A stretch of DNA of 64,000 bases, taken from Hymenobacter elongatus. Lineage in GTDB: Bacteria; Bacteroidota; Bacteroidia; Cytophagales; Hymenobacteraceae. The notes under the pieces are model-generated. The model did not search any database. It saw only the letters and a list, made by a program, of their open reading frames with translations, and had not been told where the DNA came from. Of the stretch, positions 44,417 to 51,596 are shown piece by piece. The stretch lies in assembly GCF_004745955.1 (NCBI RefSeq), contig NZ_SRLD01000002.1:62001-126000 (forward strand), read 5' to 3'. Position 1 is the first letter of the stretch, and each line of letters opens with the position of its first letter. A program made the position numbers and the translations under genes.

Positions 44417-45367
44417 ATGATTACGACAAGACACCGACGCCTGGCCCTGATTGATATGGGCACCAATACGTTTCATTTGATGATCGTAGAGCTGCCCGAG
44501 GCCCGCCACCCAGAGCCCGTGGTGTTGCTGCGGACCAAAGTAGGCGTGCGGCTGGGCGAAGACGGCATCAGCAAGGGCGAAATTGCGACCGAAGCCTACG
44601 CCCGGGCGCTACACACGCTGGCCGCTTTTCAGGAGGAAATTGAGCTGCACCAAGTAACGGAAGTACGCGCTACAGCCACCAGTGCCGTACGCAATGCTAG
44701 CAATGGGCAGGCGCTGGTGCGCGACATATTCGAGCAGACCGGCATTCGGGTCGAAATTATTCCCGGTGCCCGCGAGGCAGAGTTGATTTGCCAGGGCGTG
44801 CGCCAGGCCGTGCCACTGGGTACCGAGCCGCACTTGCTCATGGATATCGGGGGAGGCAGCGTAGAGTTTATCGTGGCCAACCAGGAGACGATTTTCTGGA
44901 AGCAGAGCTTCGAAATCGGGGCCCAGCGCCTGCTCGACCAGTTCTTCAAGCACGACCCGCTCACGACCGACGACGTGCGCGACCTGCGCGACTACCTCAC
45001 CACCCAGCTCACGGCCCTCACGGCCGCCGTGCAGCACTTCCGCCCGTCGGCTCTGGTGGGCGCGTCCGGCACCTTCGATACGCTTGGCGACCTGCAAGCG
45101 GCCCGCGACGGGCAGCCACGCGGCACAAACCCGCCCCCGGAAACCCCGATTTCGCTCGACAGCTTCTACCGCAGCTACCACGATCTGCTGCACAGCACCC
45201 ACGACCAGCGCCTGGCCATGCCCGGCATGACACCTATGCGCGCCGACATGATTGTAGTGGCCTGCGTGCTGATTGACTTCGTGCTCAAGACCTACGACTT
45301 CCTGCACATCCGCGCCTCGGCGTATGCCCTCAAGGAAGGCCTGCTGCAGGAAATGCTGACGCAGTAA
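44417..45367 (+). CDS. Ppx/GppA family phosphatase
   Basis: The 316-residue protein starts MITTRHRRLALIDMGTNTFH at the ATG at 44417. It has the ASKHA phosphate loops of exopolyphosphatase/GppA: IDMGTNTFHLMIVE at the N-terminus and MDIGGGSVEFIVA in the middle, with ATATSAVRNASNG between them and VGASGTFDTL later. It is a short form with only the two catalytic domains. It removes phosphate from polyphosphate or pppGpp; the sequence does not tell which. The palindromic repeat begins 22 bp after the stop. Confidence 0.92.
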   Translation: MITTRHRRLALIDMGTNTFHLMIVELPEARHPEPVVLLRTKVGVRLGEDGISKGEIATEAYARALHTLAAFQEEIELHQVTEVRATATSAVRNASNGQALVRDIFEQTGIRVEIIPGAREAELICQGVRQAVPLGTEPHLLMDIGGGSVEFIVANQETIFWKQSFEIGAQRLLDQFFKHDPLTTDDVRDLRDYLTTQLTALTAAVQHFRPSALVGASGTFDTLGDLQAARDGQPRGTNPPPETPISLDSFYRSYHDLLHSTHDQRLAMPGMTPMRADMIVVACVLIDFVLKTYDFLHIRASAYALKEGLLQEMLTQ

Positions 45368-45388
45368 GTGCTAAAAACAACGCGCCAA

Positions 45389-45517
45389 CAGAACGTCCTG
45401 TCGAGCCGTAGCGAGACATCTCGCGTGCACTGCTAATTCCTGGTAGCTCAACCGTAGTCACTGGCATTGCAGCTTCAGCACGCGAGATATCTCGCTACGG
45501 CTCGACAGGACGTTCTG
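45389..45517. repeat. Palindromic repeat, 40-bp terminal arms with one mismatch
   Basis: The arms 45389-45428 and 45478-45517 are inverted copies with one mismatch in 40 bp and a 49-bp centre. Consensus pieces are AGAACGTCMTGTCGAGC (outer) and GCGAGACATCTCGCGTGC (inner). This is the best-preserved copy in the window. It lies between the Ppx/GppA stop and the Ldh-type start. Confidence 0.92.
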
Positions 45518-45541
45518 CCTCCTACCTTCCCCTCTTCCCCA

Positions 45542-46603
45542 ATGACCTTTCCCTACAACCAGCTTTTCACCTTCACGGAGTCCGTTTTCCTCAGCATCGG
45601 CTGCCCCCCCGAAGATGCAACTCTGGCCACCGAAGCCCTACTCTCGGCAGACTTGCGTGGTATCGATTCGCACGGTGTGGCGCGGCTTATTGGCTATGTG
45701 CGCCTCTGGGAAGCCGGGCGCATCAATACTACGCCCAGAGTAGGCGTGGTGTATGAAACGCCCAGCACCGCCGTGGTCGATGGCGATGGAGGCCTGGGCC
45801 TGGTGGTGGCTCCCAAGGCGATGAACATAGCGCTGGAGAAGGCCCGCGTGGCCGGTACCGGTTGGGTTTCGGTGAAGAACTCCAACCACTTCGGTATCGC
45901 CGGCTACCACGCCATGAAGGCCCTGGCCCACGATATGATTGGAATGGCCATGACCAATGCCAGCCCGCTAGTGGCCCCTACGTATTCCCTCGACCGGCTG
46001 CTGGGCACCAATCCCATTGCGGTGGCTATTCCGGCCGGTGAGCAGCCCGATTTCGTGGCCGACTTCGCTACTACCACCGCCGCCAACGGCAAGCTGGAAA
46101 TCGCGCAGCGCAAACAGCTGCCCGTGCCCGAAGGCTGGGTGCAGAATGCCGATGGCTCCGGCTCGACCGACGCCAACGCGGTGAAAAACGGCGGCGCCCT
46201 ACTCCCCCTGGGCGGCGACACCGGCTCGCACAAAGGCTACTGCCTGGGCAGCGTTGTGGATATTTTCTCGGCGGTGCTGTCGGGGGCCAACTATGGGCCG
46301 TGGGTGCCGCCTTTTGTGGCTTTTCTGCAGCCGCCCGCCGACCCGGTAGGTCAGGGCATCGGCCACTTTTTCGGTGCCATGCGCGTCGATGCTTTCCGGC
46401 CCGCAGCGGAGTTTAAAGCGCACATGGATAACTGGATCAGCACGTTCCGCAATGCCAAAGCCGTGGAGGGCCGTCAGGTTATTATTCCCGGCGACCCGGA
46501 GCGTATCATGGCCCAACAGCGCTTGCTAGGCGGTATCCCGCTGCTCGACGCCGTGATACAGGATCTGGAAACCGTAGGCAAAAAGTTTGGCGTAGTGTTA
46601 TAA
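45542..46603 (+). CDS. Ldh family oxidoreductase (malate/L-lactate dehydrogenase type 2)
   Basis: The ATG at 45542 gives 353 residues. The family pattern is clear: SADLRGIDSHGVARLIGYVR near the N-terminus, VSVKNSNHFGIAGYHAMKAL with the catalytic His, and the PIAVAIPAGEQPDFVADFAT segment. It is a NAD(P)-dependent 2-oxoacid / 2-hydroxyacid oxidoreductase of the LDH2/MDH2 fold, unrelated to classical LDH. The exact substrate is open (malate, lactate, ureidoglycolate or similar). A strong terminator follows. The gene starts 24 bp after the palindromic repeat, so the repeat is probably within its leader or promoter. Confidence 0.9.
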   Translation: MTFPYNQLFTFTESVFLSIGCPPEDATLATEALLSADLRGIDSHGVARLIGYVRLWEAGRINTTPRVGVVYETPSTAVVDGDGGLGLVVAPKAMNIALEKARVAGTGWVSVKNSNHFGIAGYHAMKALAHDMIGMAMTNASPLVAPTYSLDRLLGTNPIAVAIPAGEQPDFVADFATTTAANGKLEIAQRKQLPVPEGWVQNADGSGSTDANAVKNGGALLPLGGDTGSHKGYCLGSVVDIFSAVLSGANYGPWVPPFVAFLQPPADPVGQGIGHFFGAMRVDAFRPAAEFKAHMDNWISTFRNAKAVEGRQVIIPGDPERIMAQQRLLGGIPLLDAVIQDLETVGKKFGVVL

Positions 46604-46625
46604 TCACTTGCCGTATAAAGCCAGA

Positions 46626-46660
46626 AAAGCCCCACTGCATAACGCAGTGGGGCTTTCTTG
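46626..46660. terminator. Terminator between Ldh-type and YkuD_2 genes
   Basis: AAAGCCCCACTGC and GCAGTGGGGCTTT form a perfect 13-bp stem with a 5-bp loop. It separates convergent genes and can work in both directions. Confidence 0.88.
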
Positions 46661-46684
46661 TGAAGAACCGAGCTTAAAAAAAGC

Positions 46685-47509
46685 TTATATCATTTGGTTG
46701 GGACCGAGGAGGCTGCTCATCGCCACATCCTCATTCAGATACTTGGAAGAGTAGGAAGTGTCGTTGCCGTTCAGGAACAGGCAGGTACCGTTACCAACCG
46801 TCTCGATGATCTGCTCGTGCATGTCCATCGGCAGGGCCGGGCAGCCCAAGCTACGGCCCAGGCGACCATTCTGACGAATGAACTCCTCACTCACGTAGTC
46901 GGCTCCGTGCATTACTACCGAGCGGATCAGAGCGTTGGTGTTATAGCCTTCATCGACGCCTTCCAGCTTTAGTGAGCGACCGTGCTTGCCGGTATATTCG
47001 GCCTGCGTCACGTAAAATCCCAGGCTGCTCATGTTCGACTCATTCTCGTTGGAGAAGTTCGTGGCCACGTTTTCGCCGGAGTTGTGACCATGGGCCACCA
47101 ACGTGTGGAACACAACCTGCTTGCTGTTTAGATCGAGCACCCACAGGCGCTTTTCAGTGGACGGAAGCGTGAAATCGACTACGGTTAGCAGTTGCTTGTC
47201 GTTGAGCTTGCCGTCATTTTTCAGGTTGAAATACCCTGTCACGGCTTTCTCGAACACGTCGAAGCGCAGGCCTTGCTGCTCTACCTGCAGGTCGCTGTAC
47301 AGATCGTGCAGACGCTGGTTAAAAAAAGCGTTTTGCAGAGCCTTAGCCGTTGGCATCTTGGTTTCCATTCCGGCAGCCGTGGAGTTTGCCACGGGCGAGG
47401 CCAGCGGCGTCGCCATAAACAGCGAAGCCACAAACGGCAGCATCCGGCGCGTCAGCCGACGGGCCCGGAGTTTGAGTCGCTTACGCTGGGTTACACTTGG
47501 CTTTTCCAT
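46685..47509 (-). CDS. YkuD_2 (murein L,D-transpeptidase-like) secreted protein
   Basis: The 274-residue protein has an Arg/Lys-rich N-terminus and a signal segment at about 23-45. Residues about 80-255 match the YkuD_2 family (PF13645): FTLPSTEKRLWVLDLNSKQV, HTLVAHGHNSGEN, SVVMHGADYVSEEF with His201, and GRLGRSLGCPALPMDM with the presumed nucleophile Cys223. It should act on peptidoglycan cross-links in the periplasm, but activity is inferred from the Cys/His pair. A paralogue lies 3 kb away at 50478-51362 on the other side of the amylase gene. Confidence 0.88.
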   Translation of the reverse strand: MEKPSVTQRKRLKLRARRLTRRMLPFVASLFMATPLASPVANSTAAGMETKMPTAKALQNAFFNQRLHDLYSDLQVEQQGLRFDVFEKAVTGYFNLKNDGKLNDKQLLTVVDFTLPSTEKRLWVLDLNSKQVVFHTLVAHGHNSGENVATNFSNENESNMSSLGFYVTQAEYTGKHGRSLKLEGVDEGYNTNALIRSVVMHGADYVSEEFIRQNGRLGRSLGCPALPMDMHEQIIETVGNGTCLFLNGNDTSYSSKYLNEDVAMSSLLGPNQMI

Positions 47510-47814
47510 GAATACGGATAGGTTTCGGTTAATAAAATACAGTCTCCCAACAGAGCCGGAGCTTTGTATAAAAGACTATACGCAAAAGAGACGCCAATGG
47601 TGAACATAATCGGCGCACAGGATATCTAACAATATCTATACTCAATAAATTCCCCGGGTGGGCTTCACTGGCGGGCAGCTAGTAAGCCATAATCTTTTAT
47701 CTAGCAATGGGTATTGGTTTATTCCTATAACCTCCTACCTTACAATCGAAAAATATTACGCAAGTAATTCGTTTTTCATTCGCTCCGTTTTCCAACCCAA
47801 TTCCCACAATACGC
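47510..47814. promoter_or_regulatory. Divergent promoter region, YkuD_2 and alpha-amylase
   Basis: This 305-bp gap separates two outward-reading genes and is AT-rich. Repeated ATATCTA-like stretches lie at about 47621-47640. No exact -7/-33 pair was fixed by eye, and no gene was seen. Confidence 0.4.
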
Positions 47815-50190
47815 ATGCAAAACTCTACTCTCCGACCCAGCCGCTGGCTGTTGGTCGCACTCTCGCTATTCCTGCTGCTGACCGGAAACCCGGCCCGCGC
47901 CCAAAAAGTAGTGCTCCAGGGCTTCTGGTGGGACTATTGGAATACCAACTACCCCAACGGCTGGGCCAACTACATGGCCGATCTAGCCCCACGCCTCAAA
48001 GCAATGGGTATCGACGCGGTCTGGATGCCGCCTTCCATCAAAAATGGCAACCAAGGCAATGGCTACTCGCCCTTCGACAACTACGACCTCGGAGATAAGT
48101 ACCAGAAAGGGTTTTTGCCGACGCGCCTCGGCACCAAGGATGAATTGCTGCGCGGCGTAGCTATTCTGCACGCCAACGGCATCGAAGTGGTGCAGGATAT
48201 CGTGCTCAACCACGTCGATAATGCCGGCTCGGGCACGGGCCAGGGCGGGCAGGACCCGGCGGCCTGGGATGATTTCACGACCGGCAAATACAAGAACTTC
48301 CGGTACGTGAGCTACACCAAGCCCGCCACCGACGAAACGGCGGCCAACTACCTGGCCCGTAATGGCCGATTCTCCAAAAACTGGCAGAATTTCAACCCTA
48401 ACCCCGGCAACAACTCCACTTCCGGCGACTGGAATGCCGTGTACTTCGGCCCCGATGTGAGCTACTACAACGGCTCCTACGGCACCAGCTCCAACGCTAC
48501 CTTCAACCCGGCCCAAAGCGCCGACTACATGCGCAACAACACCCGCAACTGGCTGGTGTGGTACAAGAAACAAGTGGGCTTCGATGGCGTCCGGCTTGAT
48601 GCGGTAAAGCATTTCCCCGATTTCGCCATGGAGGACTTCCTCTACAATATGCAGTCGAATGCGGGCTGGGCCAATGGCGGCGCTACGATGTATGCCGTGG
48701 GCGAATGGGTGGGCTCCAGCGGCCAGATGGATGGATGGGTAAGCAACGTGCAAAACCGCGCGGGCACCTTCGACTTCTCTTTGCGCAATGGCTTGTATAG
48801 CATTGTCAGCGGTGGGGGCAACTTCGACATTGGCAGCTTGCCCGGCTACCAGCAAGGCACCCGCACGGTGCTCATTAACGGGCAATACGTGCACCGCACG
48901 GTGCCTTTCGTGAATAACCACGACACGTTCCGGCCCCAGGTGAGCGGTGCCGGCGACTACACCGGCTGGAATACCGGCTCGGAGCTAGCGCCCCACATCG
49001 ACCCGTTTGATCCGCGCCTTTCGCCAACCTATGCTGCCGCGCTGGCCGTGGATGGCTCGCCCCAGATTTTCTTCGAGGACCTGTTTAACGTGGGCAATAC
49101 CGGCAAGCGCTACTCGCACAGCCCTAAAAGCACCACCGACCTGCCCGTGCGCAGCGACCTGGAAAACCTGATCTGGTGCCACCAGAACCTGCGCTTTAAA
49201 GACGGCGCTTATAAAGTGCGCTGGCAGGCCGCCGACCACCTCGTGATTGAGCGCAGCACCAAGGCCCTCATTGGCATCAACGACAACTTCAACACTTGGC
49301 AGAACAGTACCGTGTCGTGTGACTTCGCGCCGGGCACGGTGCTCAAGGACTACTCGGGAGCCAACGGGACGACTACAGTAACGGTGAGCGGCAGCCAGAC
49401 GGTGGTCATCAATACGCCGCCCTGCAACGGCACGGCGGCAGCAGGTCGCCGGGGCTACTCGGTGTGGGCTCCCGTGGGCATCACGACCAACTACGTGCGG
49501 GCCGCTATGGCTACCTCGCAGGAGTGGGAACTGGCCGATGACCTCGGCGACAACGACGCCCGCTCGCTGAAGCAGGGCGGGCAGCTCCCCGCCAGCTCTA
49601 CGGCACTGCGCACGGCCGGCCGCATCTATTCGGAAGCCAACAAGACCATTACCTACGCACTCTATCCCACCGATGCGACCCGCAGCCTGACTGTAGCGCT
49701 GTATAACAACGCTGGCACGATGGTGAGCAGCAAAACGGGCACGGGCAACCTTACCGGCACTTACACGCCTACTACCGCCGGCTGGATTATGCTGAAAGCC
49801 AAAAACGCCGTAGCGACGAACCCCGCCCAGCGCGCTTTCGTGAAAGCTACGTACACGGCCCCCACGGTAGTGGCGGGCTCGATGACGGCCCGCGCCGTGC
49901 TGGCCACCGCGGCTGCTACCGCTACAGCGGCTACGGCAAAAGCGGAAATGGAGCTTTATCCGAACCCTACCACGGCCGAACGCATCGAGTTTGTACTGCA
50001 GACTACGGCCGAGCAGCCCGCCACTGTGCGACTGTTCGACCTGACGGGCCGCCTCGTGCATCAGGAAAGCATCCGGCTCTACAGCGGCTCCAACCAGGTG
50101 CATCTGGCTCCGCAGAAACAACTCCCGGCTGGCATCTATCAGCTTACGGTAGCCGAATTTGGCATTAGCCGCAAACTGGTGCTAAAGTAA
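47815..50190 (+). CDS. T9SS-secreted alpha-amylase (GH13)
   Basis: The 791-residue enzyme has a signal peptide (about 1-30). The GH13 barrel carries the catalytic set: nucleophile Asp262 in GVRLDAVKH, acid/base Glu297 in YAVGEWVG and Asp370 in VNNHDTF. A C-terminal beta domain (about 400-510), a later beta-sandwich region, and a type A T9SS sorting domain follow (ELYPNPTTAERIEFVL ... GIYQLTVAEFGISRKLVLK). It hydrolyses starch or glycogen at or outside the cell surface. No SusC/D pair is adjacent. It is flanked by two YkuD_2 genes. Confidence 0.95.
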   Translation: MQNSTLRPSRWLLVALSLFLLLTGNPARAQKVVLQGFWWDYWNTNYPNGWANYMADLAPRLKAMGIDAVWMPPSIKNGNQGNGYSPFDNYDLGDKYQKGFLPTRLGTKDELLRGVAILHANGIEVVQDIVLNHVDNAGSGTGQGGQDPAAWDDFTTGKYKNFRYVSYTKPATDETAANYLARNGRFSKNWQNFNPNPGNNSTSGDWNAVYFGPDVSYYNGSYGTSSNATFNPAQSADYMRNNTRNWLVWYKKQVGFDGVRLDAVKHFPDFAMEDFLYNMQSNAGWANGGATMYAVGEWVGSSGQMDGWVSNVQNRAGTFDFSLRNGLYSIVSGGGNFDIGSLPGYQQGTRTVLINGQYVHRTVPFVNNHDTFRPQVSGAGDYTGWNTGSELAPHIDPFDPRLSPTYAAALAVDGSPQIFFEDLFNVGNTGKRYSHSPKSTTDLPVRSDLENLIWCHQNLRFKDGAYKVRWQAADHLVIERSTKALIGINDNFNTWQNSTVSCDFAPGTVLKDYSGANGTTTVTVSGSQTVVINTPPCNGTAAAGRRGYSVWAPVGITTNYVRAAMATSQEWELADDLGDNDARSLKQGGQLPASSTALRTAGRIYSEANKTITYALYPTDATRSLTVALYNNAGTMVSSKTGTGNLTGTYTPTTAGWIMLKAKNAVATNPAQRAFVKATYTAPTVVAGSMTARAVLATAAATATAATAKAEMELYPNPTTAERIEFVLQTTAEQPATVRLFDLTGRLVHQESIRLYSGSNQVHLAPQKQLPAGIYQLTVAEFGISRKLVLK

Positions 50191-50200
50191 TTTTCAGCAG

Positions 50201-50425
50201 CCGACCACAAAAAAGCGCTGCCGATAACCGGCTTGTCCTGACCCAAAACTCAAACGCCCTTCCAGCCATGTGGCTGGAAGGGCGTTTTTGTGCGGTTGAC
50301 TATCTGGTTTACCGCTTTTCAAGCGTGGTCAGCTAACAAAAAGGTCCTTGGCATTACCGCCGGGAAGCCGGAAAAATATTTGGGTATGGACAAGCCGATA
50401 ACCGGCGGGGCTTTTTTGTGGTCGG
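50201..50425. repeat. 225-bp element with 38-bp inverted ends
   Basis: The ends 50201-50238 and 50388-50425 are inverted copies; both read CCGACCACAAAAAAGC at the outside and GGCTTGTCC at the inside, with differences only in the centre of the arm. The element holds the amylase terminator and lies between two convergent genes. It does not match the other palindromic family. Confidence 0.7.
50252..50288. terminator. Strong terminator after alpha-amylase
   Basis: AAACGCCCTTCCAGCCA and its exact complement form a 17-bp stem with a very short loop, followed by five T. It lies 62 bp after the amylase stop. Confidence 0.9.
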
Positions 50426-50477
50426 CTTGCTTACCGGAGCGGGCATGTATCAACTAGCTTGTAGTACGCTTTCAGCG

Positions 50478-51362
50478 CTAATGCCACCCATTGGCAGCCA
50501 ACTGCCGCCCCGCCGCCTTGCCATTCAGCCACCGGGACTCCAGGCCAGGGCCACTCACGAACAAACAGGCGCCAGCGCCCACCGCCGTGATGATGGCGCG
50601 GTATTGCTCGGGCGGTAGCGCCGGGCAGCCTCGGCTGTAGCCCAACTGTCCGTGCTGGCTCAAATAGCGCTGGCCCGCATAGTCGGCGCCGTGCAAAACG
50701 ACGTAGCGGTCCAGGGCATTGCTGTTTTGGCCGGGGTCGAGGCCGTGCAGCCGCCGCGAGAGGCCATGCTTGCCGTCGTAGGTGTCGGCAGTGCGGTAGA
50801 AGCCCAGGGCCGTGCAGGCCGATTTGATGCGGTTGGAAAACCGGCGGGCCAGCAGCTGGCCCGAGCCCCGGCCGTGGGCCACGTAGCTATGATGCAGCAC
50901 TTTTCCTTGCGCCAGATCCAGCACCCATAGCCGTCTTTCAGTGGAAGGCAAATCCATATCGGCAACGGCCAGCACCGCCGGCCGACGAATGCGCCCGGCG
51001 TGGCGGAGCGTGAGGTAGCCCACGCAGGCCCGCTCCAGCACCGACAGCCGCAGGGCGCGTGCTTCTGGTCCTAAGGCCTGGTGCAGCGCCGCCACCTGCC
51101 GCCGCACCGAATCGGGTAGACCGGGCAATGCCGCCAGAGCAGTTGGCTGGAGAGAGTCGGCGGCAACGGCGGTGGTGTCTGGTAGCAGAGCTTGTCCCTG
51201 CGGGATGGACCGACTGGGAGCGGCTTTACTTCCCGCCTTCTCCCCCATCGACTGGCAGCCTACCAAGGCCAACAGAAAGACAAGCGGCAGCAGAAGCCGA
51301 AAATGCCGCTTATGGGGCGCATACCCTAAGCAGAATGCTGATTTAGACGGAAACAACGACAT
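50478..51362 (-). CDS. YkuD_2 lipoprotein, paralogue of the 46.7-kb gene
   Basis: The 294-residue protein has a signal segment ending in lipobox LVGC (Cys36). After a Pro/Ala/Ser-rich linker, it shares the YkuD_2 pattern with its neighbour: DLPSTERRLWVLDLAQGKVL, SYVAHGRGSG, YVVLHGADYAGQRY with His224, and LGYSRGCPALPPEQ with Cys246. Being lipid-anchored, it may act at the inner face of the outer membrane. The palindromic repeat lies 14 bp upstream of its start, so it probably sits in the promoter or leader. Substrate is inferred (peptidoglycan). Confidence 0.88.
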   Translation of the reverse strand: MSLFPSKSAFCLGYAPHKRHFRLLLPLVFLLALVGCQSMGEKAGSKAAPSRSIPQGQALLPDTTAVAADSLQPTALAALPGLPDSVRRQVAALHQALGPEARALRLSVLERACVGYLTLRHAGRIRRPAVLAVADMDLPSTERRLWVLDLAQGKVLHHSYVAHGRGSGQLLARRFSNRIKSACTALGFYRTADTYDGKHGLSRRLHGLDPGQNSNALDRYVVLHGADYAGQRYLSQHGQLGYSRGCPALPPEQYRAIITAVGAGACLFVSGPGLESRWLNGKAAGRQLAANGWH

Positions 51363-51375
51363 GGCTCACTAGAGC

Positions 51376-51516
51376 GTGTGGACAGTAAAGAAAAAGAACG
51401 TCATGCAGCGAGCAGCGCAGCATCTCGCGTGCGGTCATTGGAGTACTACTCATACGTCAGCACACGCGATGTCTCGCCTTGCTCGACATGACGTTCTTTC
51501 TCCTTACTGTCCACAC
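51376..51516. repeat. Palindromic repeat, 57-bp inverted arms
   Basis: Arms 51376-51432 and 51460-51516 match well at the outer part (GTGTGGACAGTAA, AAAGAACGTCATG) and less well in the centre. The core resembles the copies at 25.3 and 45.4 kb, but symmetry extends further outward here. It lies between the YkuD_2 start (51362) and the receptor stop (51597). Confidence 0.88.
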
Positions 51517-51596
51517 AGCCGAGCAGCTATCTTTTTCGGAAGGTAGCGTTTCGGCTGCCAACTATACCCCGGCAGGGGCTTCGGTTAGCGGTGCTC

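Noticed and set aside
45389..45517. CRISPR-like repeat array
   Set aside because: The repeat is one palindrome with two arms, not a series of direct repeats with spacers, and no cas gene is present.
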